Source: Pedobacter caeni | GTDB taxonomy: Bacteria; Bacteroidota; Bacteroidia; Sphingobacteriales; Sphingobacteriaceae | NCBI RefSeq assembly: GCF_900129215.1 | Contig: NZ_FQUQ01000002.1 | Location: 1,550,001 to 1,614,000 of the forward strand | Length of the DNA stretch: 64,000 bases | Reading direction: 5' to 3' | Part shown: piece by piece, positions 52,987 through 63,739 of the stretch | How the letters are laid out: every line of letters begins with the position of its first letter | Numbering within the stretch: the stretch's first letter is position 1 | Notes under the pieces: generated by a model | Seen by the model: only the letters and a program-made list of their open reading frames with translations | Database searches by the model: none | What the model was told of the DNA's origin: nothing | Program-made: the position numbers and the translations under genes

Positions 52987-55086
52987 ATGAAATCAATCAT
53001 TATCATTTTGGCTAAAATCAAGAAGAATTCCCATAGGGTGCTTTACCGTAAGTATTCATCAAACATCAAATACATCATGATGGTGTTGTCGGTATTGATC
53101 ATAACGGTGTTTCTACCAAAACAGCCCCGGTTCAGATATGAATTTGAAAAGGGAGAGATATGGAAGAATAAAGACCTGGTGTCTCCTTTTAATTTTGCTA
53201 TTCTCAAAACCACTCCGCAGGTCACTACAGATAAAAAGGACGCACTGAACAATGTACTTCCTATTTATAAGATGAATAAAGAGATGATCCATTCTGTAGA
53301 GGAGGCTTATCTGAATGAATTTGATGTGAAATGGAAAACCAATACTTTTCCAGAGAATGAAAAAGCAGGATATAAGAGTTCTTCTTTTAAATTGCTGGAA
53401 GCCATTTATACCCGGGGGATCATCGCAATGAATGCCAAACATCAAAAAGGGAATAAGTATTATGATTTTGCTTTGATGACCAATAACATCAGCAGGAACT
53501 TGAGTACCCAGGATGTGTTTACGGTACCATCGGCACTGGAGTACTTTCAGAAAAACTACAATTCCATCAATCTGAAAGTAAAAGAAATGATTGTGAACCT
53601 CGTGGAAGATCATTTGACCCCCAATATTACTTTTGATGAAAAGCTGACCACCATTGTGCAGAACAATACGGTAAGCAGCCTCTCTACCACCAGGGGGATG
53701 GTGCAGAAAGGAGAACTGATCATTGCCAAGGATAATGTGGTGGATGATGAGATCTACCAAAAACTGCTTTCTTTTAAAGAAGCTTACGAAGCGCAGACCA
53801 AGACTATCGGAGATAGTAAACTGGTTTACTTCGGACAAATACTACTGGTTGGTTTTATCGTCAGCTTACTGATGTTCTTCTTAAAACTATTCAGGAAAGA
53901 CATCTTTGCCGACAACAGGCAACTGTCTTTATTATTGCTGGTGATCACCACAATGTTGCTTTGTCTGACCTGGGCGATTAAACTGAACCTGCCGAGCATC
54001 TATTATATTCCTTTTTGTATCGTTCCGATCATCATCAGGATTTTATTTGATACCCGACTGGCGCTTTACCTGCATTTGTTAGTGATCCTGATTGCCGGGT
54101 TCTTTGTGCCAAACAGTTTTGAATTCGTGTTTTATCAGATCACTTCCGGGATGGTGGCGATTTACAGCATCAGAAACCTGATCAAAAGAGAACAGTTATT
54201 GTTGTCGGCTTTATTCATATTGTCGGCCTACTTTGTGTCCTTCGTGGGGATTGGGTTGTTGAGGGAAGGGTCGTTCAATCAGATTGAGTGGATTAATTTT
54301 ATTCCTTTCATCATTAGTGTGCTGTTGTCCTTACTGGCTTATCCGTTGATCTATGCTTTTGAAAGGTTGTTCGGCATCACTTCCGATGTTGCACTGATCG
54401 AATTGACGAATACCAATAATAAACTCTTAAGAGAGCTTGCTTTTAAAGCACCGGGTACTTTCCAGCATTCCTTACAGGTGGCAAACCTGGCGGAAGCAGC
54501 GATCTTTAAAATAGGGGGGAACTCCTTACTGGTAAGAGCGGGTGCCTTGTATCATGACATTGGTAAAATTGAGAATCCTCAATACTTTATAGAGAATCAA
54601 AATACTGCGCTTAGCCCGCATGATAAGCTGCCTTATGAGCAAAGTGCTCAGATCATCATCAAACATGTCCATAAAGGAATTGAAATCACGCGGAGGCATC
54701 AATTACCGGAAAGTGTGATCGACTTTATCAGAACGCACCATGGAAATACCAGGGTCGATTATTTTTATCAGAGTTTTTTAAAGAATTCTCCGGAGAAATT
54801 TGTGGATGAAAACATCTTCCGATACCCTGGTCCGATCCCTTTTTCTAAGGAAACGGGGGTATTAATGCTCGCAGATTCGGTCGAAGCGGCCTCAAGAAGC
54901 CTGAAAAATCCGGATGCTCAAAGCATAAATGATCTTGTCGAAAGGATCATTAACTATAAATTGGAACAAAATCAATTAGATAACTGCGATATTACTTTAA
55001 AAGATTTAGAAACTATAAAGCTGATCTTCAAGACGATGCTTATGAGCATCTATCATGTGCGTATAGATTACCTACAAAATGTGTAA
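52987..55086 (+). CDS. PgpH-like HD-domain membrane phosphodiesterase (7TMR-HD)
   Basis: A 699-residue membrane protein. Order: one N-terminal membrane helix (about 28-46), an extracytoplasmic 7TMR-HD domain (about 50-275), a block of about seven membrane helices (about 278-465), and a cytoplasmic HD domain with Y-H-D-I-G-K-I near residue 520 and further metal ligands (H-V-H-K-G near 560, R-T-H-H-G near 580). In other bacteria PgpH degrades cyclic di-AMP, so this is likely a c-di-AMP phosphodiesterase. A TATTTTTG box ends 1 nt before ATG, so the exact start is uncertain. Confidence 0.87.
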   Translation: MKSIIIILAKIKKNSHRVLYRKYSSNIKYIMMVLSVLIITVFLPKQPRFRYEFEKGEIWKNKDLVSPFNFAILKTTPQVTTDKKDALNNVLPIYKMNKEMIHSVEEAYLNEFDVKWKTNTFPENEKAGYKSSSFKLLEAIYTRGIIAMNAKHQKGNKYYDFALMTNNISRNLSTQDVFTVPSALEYFQKNYNSINLKVKEMIVNLVEDHLTPNITFDEKLTTIVQNNTVSSLSTTRGMVQKGELIIAKDNVVDDEIYQKLLSFKEAYEAQTKTIGDSKLVYFGQILLVGFIVSLLMFFLKLFRKDIFADNRQLSLLLLVITTMLLCLTWAIKLNLPSIYYIPFCIVPIIIRILFDTRLALYLHLLVILIAGFFVPNSFEFVFYQITSGMVAIYSIRNLIKREQLLLSALFILSAYFVSFVGIGLLREGSFNQIEWINFIPFIISVLLSLLAYPLIYAFERLFGITSDVALIELTNTNNKLLRELAFKAPGTFQHSLQVANLAEAAIFKIGGNSLLVRAGALYHDIGKIENPQYFIENQNTALSPHDKLPYEQSAQIIIKHVHKGIEITRRHQLPESVIDFIRTHHGNTRVDYFYQSFLKNSPEKFVDENIFRYPGPIPFSKETGVLMLADSVEAASRSLKNPDAQSINDLVERIINYKLEQNQLDNCDITLKDLETIKLIFKTMLMSIYHVRIDYLQNV

Positions 55087-55166
55087 ATTTTTTTTGGATC
55101 AATGGATGAAGTTACTATATTTGCAATCCCGAAAAACAGGAGCGTTTTTCTAAAAAGAATTGAAAA

Positions 55167-55254
<88 letters not shown>

Positions 55255-55340
55255 TGAAATAGTGATTTGCAAAATAGGATATGTAGTTTAATTATCGTTC
55301 CTTTGCAGCCCTTCGAAAAAGGGAAAAGAAGATACCAGTT

Positions 55341-55414
55341 CGGGGTGTAGCGTAGCCCGGTATCGCGCCTGCTTTGGGAGCAGGAGGTCGTAGGTTCGAA
55401 TCCTGCCACCCCGA
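55341..55414 (+). tRNA. tRNA-Pro(TGG), copy 1
   Basis: A 74-nt cloverleaf. Acceptor CGGGGTG pairs with CACCCCG, discriminator A. The anticodon loop T-T-T-G-G-G-A reads TGG. No encoded CCA. Confidence 0.95.
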
Positions 55415-55471
55415 CACAAATTACCTGGAAAGGTAGTTTTATAATGACCAGTAAAAAAGAAGATACCAGTT

Positions 55472-55545
55472 CGGGGTGTAGCGTAGCCCGGTATCGCGCC
55501 TGCTTTGGGAGCAGGAGGTCGTAGGTTCGAATCCTGCCACCCCGA
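55472..55545 (+). tRNA. tRNA-Pro(TGG), copy 2
   Basis: Identical to copy 1 over the full 74 nt. Confidence 0.95.
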
Positions 55546-55569
55546 CGAAACAAAGACATAAAGTCTATT

Positions 55570-55606
55570 AAAAACCCTTTAAATGTAACAGTTTAGAGGG
55601 TTTTTT
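55570..55606 (+). terminator. Terminator after the tRNA cluster
   Basis: Arms AAAAACCCTTTAAA (55570-55583) and TTTAGAGGGTTTTT (55592-55605), one mismatch, followed by T. Confidence 0.82.
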
Positions 55607-55778
55607 CGTTTATTTCATATTAAACCATATCAAAGAAAACCATAATATATCAAGGTTTTTATGCCCTATTCTGCACCCTGTTTTTTTAGATATAATTGTT
55701 GTATTGAGGGGCTGGCCAAGTGAAAAAACTTTCATCTCTGGTTAACGCGAACAATGTGCTATTTTTGTGTCTTATTTA

Positions 55779-56279
55779 TTAAATGCTGGGTTCACTTTCA
55801 TATTCCTTGTCGGTTACCTCTTCTAGCCATTTAGTTTCGCCTTTTTCCCTTCCTGTTATCGCTACCTGAATAAATTTGGTGTCTGAACTTGCTCCATGCC
55901 AATGAGGAACGTCTGGCGGACATTTTACAGCATCGCCTTTACGAAGTATTTTCTTTGGTTGTCCCTTTTCCTGATAGTAACCAATACCATCTATTGCTAA
56001 TAATATTTGACCTGCCGGATGGGTATGCCATTTGCTTCTGGCTCCTGGTTCAAAAGTAACGCTCCCTATAGAATTCTGGTTAAGGCTGTCAGCTTGAATT
56101 AAGTTTTCCAACCATACGGTTCCGGTAAAGTTATCATTAGTTACCTGTTTTCCTTTTGCAAATACAGTTGATTCTTGTGATTCGGATGGAGAGATAAGTG
56201 TCGACTTATTTTGCTCATTACATGATAATGAAGCTGCTCCTATAAGAAGTAGTATAGTTGTGTGTTTAATATTCATCAT
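55779..56279 (-). CDS. Lipoprotein cupin
   Basis: About 166 residues from ATG 56279; the frame is open another 34 codons, but that part overlaps the upstream gene. Lipobox A-S-L-S-C. The single cupin barrel has W-H-T-H-P-A-G-Q near residue 82 and P-H-W-H-G-A, giving the H-x-H-x3-Q...H metal set seen in small cupins such as those annotated as hydroxynitrile lyases. Last gene of the AraC-linked operon and a paralog of the cupin domain in the 58099 gene. The reaction is unknown. Confidence 0.8.
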   Translation of the reverse strand: MMNIKHTTILLLIGAASLSCNEQNKSTLISPSESQESTVFAKGKQVTNDNFTGTVWLENLIQADSLNQNSIGSVTFEPGARSKWHTHPAGQILLAIDGIGYYQEKGQPKKILRKGDAVKCPPDVPHWHGASSDTKFIQVAITGREKGETKWLEEVTDKEYESEPSI

Positions 56280-56286
56280 CTTGATT

Positions 56287-57348
56287 TTAAAGGTTTTTTT
56301 GATAAAAACTAAGCAATTTATACACAACTTGTGACACATATTCAGGCTTCCAATAGGTCTGTATATGTGTAGCTCCCTCAATCAGAAATAATTCTTTGTT
56401 TTTTGCATTGGTTGCTTTAGGGAACGCTTCATCTGTCATGTATTTTGTGTCCGCCTTGCTACCGGCCATCATCAGGAGAGGCTGATTGATTAAATCCATA
56501 TTTGTGGCTGCATCCCAAGTCATCAAGTCTAACAGGCTGCTCATGGTATACAGAAAGGTCGAATTTGGGTGTGCGTGACTTCTATAGTAGTACTCGTATC
56601 CTTCCCGATACAAATCTGTTGTGGTTTTAGCGATTTCTGCATCTGTAATGCTCGCTACACCAGCATAAATTATTTTGTCTCCTGCGGCTTCCTGCACACG
56701 TGCGTCTGAAGCTTGTTTTAAACGTTCTTGAATAGTATTTAATTGGGAATTCTGAAAGCCATTACGTCTTACCTCACCTGAATTAAACATACTCAAGGTT
56801 GCGACTGCTTTAAAACGTTTGTCGCTCTGTGCTGCTTTTAAAGTATAACCGCCACCACCACAAATACCTAAAACACCTAAGCGGTTCGCATCAACCCCTG
56901 CATACTGTATGATAAAGTCAGCCATACCATGAATATCTTCGATACGGCTTGCAGGTTTATCCGTATGACGTGGCTCACCGCCGCTTGCTCCCTGATATGC
57001 CGCATCGGCAGCAATGGTTATGTAGCCTTCCTCTGCCAAACGTTGTGCATATAGTCCAGCTGTCTGTTCTTTTATACCACCGTTAGGGTGTGCGACTGCT
57101 ACTGCCGGATATTTCTTTGAAGCATCGTAATTTGCAGGTGTATAAACATTCGCCGCAATTTCAATCCCATTCAGTTTATACTTCACCGGATGAATATTTA
57201 CTTTTCCTTTTTCATTTTTAGTAATAGCTCCTTCATACACCAGGGTATAGGGATTTTGTTGTTTTCCCTTATGAGTAGATTGCGCATCTACAACATCTGT
57301 AGCCGCTACTGACATTGCTAATGCAATAATTGATGTTAGCTTTTTCAT
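56287..57348 (-). CDS. Exported dienelactone-hydrolase-like alpha/beta hydrolase
   Basis: A 353-residue secreted alpha/beta hydrolase with a signal peptide (cleavage near V-D-A-Q, residue 23). The nucleophile elbow reads L-G-I-C-G-G-G-G, so the nucleophile is Cys instead of Ser, as in dienelactone hydrolase. Acid in M-A-G-S-K-A-D and His in E-G-A-T-H-I-Q. It is 12 nt after the CMD-like gene and 7 nt before the cupin start. A role in opening a lactone or ester in the periplasm is an inference. Confidence 0.85.
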   Translation of the reverse strand: MKKLTSIIALAMSVAATDVVDAQSTHKGKQQNPYTLVYEGAITKNEKGKVNIHPVKYKLNGIEIAANVYTPANYDASKKYPAVAVAHPNGGIKEQTAGLYAQRLAEEGYITIAADAAYQGASGGEPRHTDKPASRIEDIHGMADFIIQYAGVDANRLGVLGICGGGGYTLKAAQSDKRFKAVATLSMFNSGEVRRNGFQNSQLNTIQERLKQASDARVQEAAGDKIIYAGVASITDAEIAKTTTDLYREGYEYYYRSHAHPNSTFLYTMSSLLDLMTWDAATNMDLINQPLLMMAGSKADTKYMTDEAFPKATNAKNKELFLIEGATHIQTYWKPEYVSQVVYKLLSFYQKNL

Positions 57349-57360
57349 AGTTTTAATATT

Positions 57361-58089
57361 TTACTTTCTACTTTTCAGAACTTCATCCAATATCGCCTGT
57401 GCTGATTTCGCCTCTTCTTTACCAATGCTTGAGCTTATCAGACCTACGAATTGTTGTAATTGACTTGGGGATAGACCAACATTCAAACAGATGTTCAAAT
57501 GCGAACGTAGCATAGGTTCCACACCACCAATGCTGCTGAGTACCGAAATAGTTACCAACTCTCTTTCCGTATAGGTCAACACATCACGTTCAAAAATATC
57601 AGCAAAAAGATGTTCTTTGAGAAAGACCTCTATTTCAGGGGCGAACGCTGCATATCCTGTTTTCGATCCTGTTTCTGATGTACCTGTTAATTCTTCCAAT
57701 ATCGCCTTACCTCTTTCGTATTTGCTATGCCCGTCATTGATAGGGGAGGCTTCTGCACCTTTTTCATCATTAATACTTTTGGCTTTGCGTTCATCCACTA
57801 CGGTCATAAGGGTCTGCAATCCCCGAATGCTGCGGGGAAAACCCGCATAAGCATACAGATGAACGATAGTCTCGCGAATCTGGTTGATAGTCAAACCCGC
57901 TTCCAGGCCAGCATTTAACTCAATTTTTAATTTTGACAGGTCACCTTTTGCTGTGACCGCCGAAATGCGTACCAGAGCTTGTTGTTTTGCGCTTAAATTT
58001 TGACTAGTACCAGTTTGGGCATTTGCAGAGGTTGCAATAATCATTGTCATTATAAATAATATCGACTTCATTAATTTTTTGATCATCAT
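57361..58089 (-). CDS. Exported carboxymuconolactone-decarboxylase-like protein
   Basis: A 242-residue protein with an N-terminal signal peptide (cleavage after A-N-A, about residue 24) and two CMD/AhpD-type helical repeats: about residues 30-105 (G-L-T-I-N-Q-I-R-E-T, Y-A-Y-A-G-F-P) and about 140-235 (T-Y-T-E-R-E-L-V, then V-G-L-S-P-S-Q-L). No CxxC motif, so it is not an AhpD-type peroxidase. Exported CMD proteins are uncommon. Enzyme activity cannot be assigned from sequence. Confidence 0.83.
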   Translation of the reverse strand: MMIKKLMKSILFIMTMIIATSANAQTGTSQNLSAKQQALVRISAVTAKGDLSKLKIELNAGLEAGLTINQIRETIVHLYAYAGFPRSIRGLQTLMTVVDERKAKSINDEKGAEASPINDGHSKYERGKAILEELTGTSETGSKTGYAAFAPEIEVFLKEHLFADIFERDVLTYTERELVTISVLSSIGGVEPMLRSHLNICLNVGLSPSQLQQFVGLISSSIGKEEAKSAQAILDEVLKSRK

Positions 58090-58098
58090 ATCCGTTTA

Positions 58099-58935
58099 TT
58101 ATGGCGTTACTAATTTCGTGAAGGACATGGATGCCAGTTGCCAGTTGTTGTTCTCTTTTTTATAAACTTCAGTAACCATAAATGGATTGGTGACTTCATT
58201 ACCACCTACTACTGCCAAAAGTGTAATCCTGTTCAACAGGACAGCTGTGTTTCCAATTACATTCACAGAAACATCGTGGATATCGGCTTTCTTATACCAG
58301 ATACCTCCACTTTTAATCACATCTATTTCACGTTGTTTTCCCCATGATCCCCCCATATGAACAAACACAGATTTTTCATGGAAGAGTTTACTAAGCTCAC
58401 TTGTGTTTTTGTCGGCCATCCAGTTCCATTTTTGCTTGGAGAGATCTTTAAGCTCCTTTTCAATGTTCATGGCATATACAGCTGGTTTTTCCAATTTCTG
58501 ATATTCCTCATCTGTAACAGGATGCAGCCAGGTCGTTTTACTTTTTGGCGAGACTGCTAAATAAGTAACACCGTTATTAGCGGTTGATCCATGCCAATGT
58601 TCTACATTCGGCAGGCATTTTACAACATCTCCTTTCTGTACGATCTGTACAGTCTTCCCTTTTTCCTGATAATAACCGATACCGTCAGTAATCAGCAATA
58701 TCTGTCCGCCTGAATGGGTATGCCAGTTGAGTTTGGCGTTAGGCGCAAACACGGCAAGGGATATTTGGGAATTGATGGCATCGTCTGGTTTATTTAATTC
58801 ACTAAGCCATACGTCTCCGGTATGATTTACGTTTTTTGCCTTTTCTCCTAATGGAAAAATACTTTGTTCTTGTGCAGTTACTTGAGTTGTAACTACAGCA
58901 AATAATAAAATTGTAAAATAGATTGCTTTTTTCAT
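58099..58935 (-). CDS. Exported cupin fused to a SnoaL/DUF4440-like domain
   Basis: A 278-residue protein with a signal peptide (cleavage near V-T-A-Q, residue 21). Residues about 30-150 are a cupin with W-H-T-H-S-G-G-Q and E-H-W-H-G, closely similar to the lipoprotein cupin at 55779. Residues about 155-275 are a SnoaL/DUF4440-like cone (F-V-H-M-G-G-S-W-G-K, then W-Q-L-A-S-M-S-F). The fusion suggests that the two fold types act on one substrate. It follows the flavodoxin gene by 11 nt. Confidence 0.85.
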   Translation of the reverse strand: MKKAIYFTILLFAVVTTQVTAQEQSIFPLGEKAKNVNHTGDVWLSELNKPDDAINSQISLAVFAPNAKLNWHTHSGGQILLITDGIGYYQEKGKTVQIVQKGDVVKCLPNVEHWHGSTANNGVTYLAVSPKSKTTWLHPVTDEEYQKLEKPAVYAMNIEKELKDLSKQKWNWMADKNTSELSKLFHEKSVFVHMGGSWGKQREIDVIKSGGIWYKKADIHDVSVNVIGNTAVLLNRITLLAVVGGNEVTNPFMVTEVYKKENNNWQLASMSFTKLVTP

Positions 58936-58946
58936 TTTGTTATGAT

Positions 58947-59600
58947 TTATAAACTAATTAGACCTATTTTCTTCAACCAGTTTTGTATTTCAAGTTGTAC
59001 CTGCGTTTCTTTTTCGTTTTCCATTACGAATAAAATGCCGTCTCTTTCCACGCCACCTTTTGTTGAAAATCCTTCAAGTACTTTGCTGTTTGCGCATAAT
59101 TCTTTTATGGTTTCAAAGCTGCTGCCAATGCCATAACCAGCATTGGTATTAAAGGGGACTACTATTTTTCCGCTTAGATCATATTTATTCAAGAAGCTTT
59201 TCATGGGAGGCGGCAACTGCATTCCCCAGGTAGGAAAACCGATAAAGACAACATCGTACTTTTCTATACTGTCTATCCTTGTTTTTAGCTGTGGTAAATA
59301 ACCTTTCGCATTTTCTGCAGCTACCTGATCCACCGTTGTCTGATAATGCTCCGGATAGGGTGTTACCAGTTCCAATGCCACTAAGCTACCACCAACTTTT
59401 TTATGGATGATCTCCGCAACGGCTTTGGTGTTTTTTGTGCGTGACAGATAGACAATCAGTACTTTTTTATCTTTAAGTAAGTCACCTTTATCTATCGGTA
59501 GCTCTTCTTTTACTTTTGTTGGTTCTCCAGCCCTTGAACACGAGGTGATCATCAATAAAAGCGTAATTACCTGTATGCCATATATCCTTAACCGTTTCAT
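58947..59600 (-). CDS. Lipoprotein flavodoxin
   Basis: A 217-residue flavodoxin-fold protein with a lipoprotein signal (M-K-R-L-R-I-Y at the start, lipobox M-I-T-S-C, Cys21). FMN-binding P-loop S-R-T-K-N-T near residues 54-59, then G-F-P-T-W-G-M near residue 122 and N-T-N-A-G-Y-G near 152. Most flavodoxins are cytoplasmic; an exported one needs FMN and an electron donor outside the inner membrane. First gene of the second part of the AraC-linked unit, with a 37-bp candidate operator 46 nt upstream. Confidence 0.83.
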   Translation of the reverse strand: MKRLRIYGIQVITLLLMITSCSRAGEPTKVKEELPIDKGDLLKDKKVLIVYLSRTKNTKAVAEIIHKKVGGSLVALELVTPYPEHYQTTVDQVAAENAKGYLPQLKTRIDSIEKYDVVFIGFPTWGMQLPPPMKSFLNKYDLSGKIVVPFNTNAGYGIGSSFETIKELCANSKVLEGFSTKGGVERDGILFVMENEKETQVQLEIQNWLKKIGLISL

Positions 59601-59646
59601 ATCTTTCTTTTAGCTATGCAAAGTTCCAAAGAACAAAAGGATTTTA

Positions 59647-59683
59647 TGGTAGATGTATTACGGGTATTGCTACCAATATTACT
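59647..59683. promoter_or_regulatory. Candidate AraC operator, copy 1
   Basis: TGGTA (59647-59651), 19 nt, TACCAAT (59671-59677), enclosing ATTACGGGTATTGC and followed by ATTACT. It is 30/37 identical to 62739-62775 and overlaps the stop of the 59679 gene, just before the flavodoxin gene. Confidence 0.6.
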
Positions 59684-60764
59684 CATCCAAACCTTTTTCC
59701 TTTAACCATTTCGAGAGCTGGTCAGCTACCTGGATATTGTTCAGGTCAGAAAACGGGAAGTGTGTGTTACCTTTGATGCCGATTTCTGGCAGGTGTATCA
59801 CCTTTGCATCACCCCCATGTTTGTTGATAGTTGATGCCCAGATCTTCGCCATTTCAAGTCCTGAACGCCAGTGATCTTTATTCCATATTTTAGTAGCTTC
59901 TTTTGCGATATTATCTCCATAATAAATGACAATGGGTATTTTAGTCAGTTTATTGAAGTCAGACAGCGGTATTTCCATGCCTTTCAACTCTCCAAAAAGA
60001 CCTGCTGATTTTATCGGCGCAGGTAGTTCTCCTTCTGGGAACATGAAGCCGCTGTAAGGCTCATAAGCTACAACCGCTTTAACTTTGTTATTTTTGATGA
60101 CCGTAGACCAACCAGGTCCTCCTCCCTGGGAATGGGTAATCAATATACCTTCACCAATTTTGTTAAACAGTTGAGAGATGGCATCCGAGATCACATTTCC
60201 ATCAAATGTGCCAGTATTCGGAGTCATTTGCCGATAAAACTGTTCTAATGAAGGAGTATCTTTAGGAAACTGAACACCTGGAAAGTAGTCAGGATAATTT
60301 CCGATCCTAAATTGGCTGAACCAAAACTGCTCGTCAGCAGCAGGGTTAATGGTTGCTGCAACGGAACTTTTACCCGCTTCACCACGCCTTGGCTGGTCAA
60401 GCAGATAAACAGGGAATCTTCTGCGAAGAAAAATATTCTGAAATCCTTCTCGTCCGTCAGGGGTAGTTTCCCATGTTTTTTTAGACTGTCCGGCGCCATG
60501 CAGGAATACAAGGGGGTATTTACGGGCTTTTACTGGAATTTGATAAAAGGCATAAGCATGATCCCCATGAAAGGTCTGGCCTTGTGGTTTCAATGCACTA
60601 TCCAAATTAAAGCTGCCCGGTACGGTAGTTTTTGTTCCCCCTATGGCAAAACTGCCTTGCTCAGCGATAGCTAAAGGCTGTGCTCTGTTCTGGGCTTTAA
60701 GCGATATTGAAGTAGCCAATAATAATGTTAATGTGCCTATATATCTTATTAGTTTCCTGTTCAT
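59679..60764 (-). CDS. Exported alpha/beta hydrolase
   Basis: A 361-residue secreted hydrolase with a signal peptide (cleavage after L-K-A-Q, about residue 25). Oxyanion F-L-H-G-A-G-Q-S near residue 88, nucleophile elbow I-T-H-S-Q-G-G-G near residue 210, and a late His near L-P-E-I-G-I-K-G-N-T-H-F. It resembles the family of esterases annotated as alpha/beta fold hydrolases in CMD/cupin clusters. Starts 11 nt after the AKR gene at 60776, so it belongs to the first part of the operon. Confidence 0.83.
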   Translation of the reverse strand: MNRKLIRYIGTLTLLLATSISLKAQNRAQPLAIAEQGSFAIGGTKTTVPGSFNLDSALKPQGQTFHGDHAYAFYQIPVKARKYPLVFLHGAGQSKKTWETTPDGREGFQNIFLRRRFPVYLLDQPRRGEAGKSSVAATINPAADEQFWFSQFRIGNYPDYFPGVQFPKDTPSLEQFYRQMTPNTGTFDGNVISDAISQLFNKIGEGILITHSQGGGPGWSTVIKNNKVKAVVAYEPYSGFMFPEGELPAPIKSAGLFGELKGMEIPLSDFNKLTKIPIVIYYGDNIAKEATKIWNKDHWRSGLEMAKIWASTINKHGGDAKVIHLPEIGIKGNTHFPFSDLNNIQVADQLSKWLKEKGLDE

Positions 60765-60775
60765 TTCAAATAATT

Positions 60776-62668
<1,893 letters not shown>

Positions 62669-62738
62669 TTATTAAATTTGCTCAATGTCTATACAACACT
62701 TTTAATGGTACAAAGTTCAGCTTTGATATGGAGTGAAT

Positions 62739-62775
62739 TGGTATACCGATTACGGATATTACTACCAATGTTACT
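62739..62775. promoter_or_regulatory. Candidate AraC operator, copy 2
   Basis: TGGTA (62739-62743), 19 nt, TACCAAT (62763-62769), enclosing ATTACGGATATTAC and followed by GTTACT. It lies 73 nt before the AKR 2 ATG and 70 nt before the araC ATG. Confidence 0.6.
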
Positions 62776-62845
62776 GATTGGTGCGTGTCTGCCGTTTTTG
62801 TTATACTAGAATAGTTAGTTTTGTATTAACAAAAAAGCAATAGCT

Positions 62846-63739
62846 ATGGAAAAGGCCTATAATTTTGACACGGTAAGCGAGTACAATGCGTTTAATAACC
62901 ACGAAACTTTACATCCACTGGTGAGTGTTATTGATTTCTCAAAAGCGAAGGAAAGAACCGGTTCCCGGATGACTTTCGGACTTTACTGCATTTTCCTTAA
63001 AGAAGTACATTGCGGTGATTTAAAGTATGGCTGTAACTACTACGATTATGATAAAGGAACATTGGTATTTATTTCCCCTGGACAAGTTATAGATGTAGAA
63101 AATAAAGTTGATTTTTATCAGCCGATGGGGCATGGATTGGTCTTTCATCCAGATCTAATAGTAGGCACACCTCTGGCCAAGAGCCTGGATGAGTATAGCT
63201 TTTTTAGCTATAACACAAGTGAGGCATTGCATCTATCTGAAAAAGAGCGGAAAATTGTCTTTGATTGCTTCTCTAAAATTGAATATGAATTAAGCCAGTC
63301 GGTTGATAAGCATAGTAAAAAGTTAATTGCATCCAATATTGAGCTTTTTCTGAATTATTGTGAGAGATTTTATGATCGTCAGTTTATCACTAGGGAAAAT
63401 GCCAATAGGGGAATACTGCAAAAATTTGAGGAATTACTGAATAGCTATTTCGCATCCGAAAAACCCTATAGCATCGGTCTGCCTTCTGTAGGCTACTTTG
63501 CAGATGAAGTTCATTTATCTGCTAACTATTTTGGTGATCTGGTAAAAAAAGAAACTGGCAAATCTGCGCAAGAGTATATTCAGAACAAAATCATTGAGAT
63601 TGCAAAAAATAAGATTTTTGATAGCAGCAAGACCATTAATGAAATCGCGTTTGAGTTGGGTTTCAAATATCCACAACACTTTAGCCGCTTATTTAAAAAT
63701 CGTGTTGGGTATACACCTAATGAGTATAGGAATTTATAA
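62846..63739 (+). CDS. AraC-family transcriptional regulator
   Basis: A 297-residue regulator with an N-terminal sensing part (about 1-190; cupin-like strands such as L-V-F-I-S-P-G-Q near residue 73) and a C-terminal AraC double helix-turn-helix (about 205-297: F-A-D-E-V-H-L-S-A-N-Y-F-G-D-L-V, then I-N-E-I-A-F-E-L-G-F). The last HTH ends F-S-R-L-F-K-N-R-V-G-Y-T-P, typical of the family. It is divergent from the eight-gene unit it probably controls. The inducer is unknown; an electrophile or quinone is plausible from the reductases. Confidence 0.9.
   Translation: MEKAYNFDTVSEYNAFNNHETLHPLVSVIDFSKAKERTGSRMTFGLYCIFLKEVHCGDLKYGCNYYDYDKGTLVFISPGQVIDVENKVDFYQPMGHGLVFHPDLIVGTPLAKSLDEYSFFSYNTSEALHLSEKERKIVFDCFSKIEYELSQSVDKHSKKLIASNIELFLNYCERFYDRQFITRENANRGILQKFEELLNSYFASEKPYSIGLPSVGYFADEVHLSANYFGDLVKKETGKSAQEYIQNKIIEIAKNKIFDSSKTINEIAFELGFKYPQHFSRLFKNRVGYTPNEYRNL

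Larger units (their letters stand above)
55324..55546. repeat. Recent tandem duplication of the tRNA-Pro gene
   Basis: A 92-bp segment (55324-55415) repeats exactly at 55455-55546. It contains the whole tRNA and 17 bp of upstream leader; the period is 131 bp. The identity extends past the RNA itself, so the copies are recent or homogenised. Confidence 0.9.
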
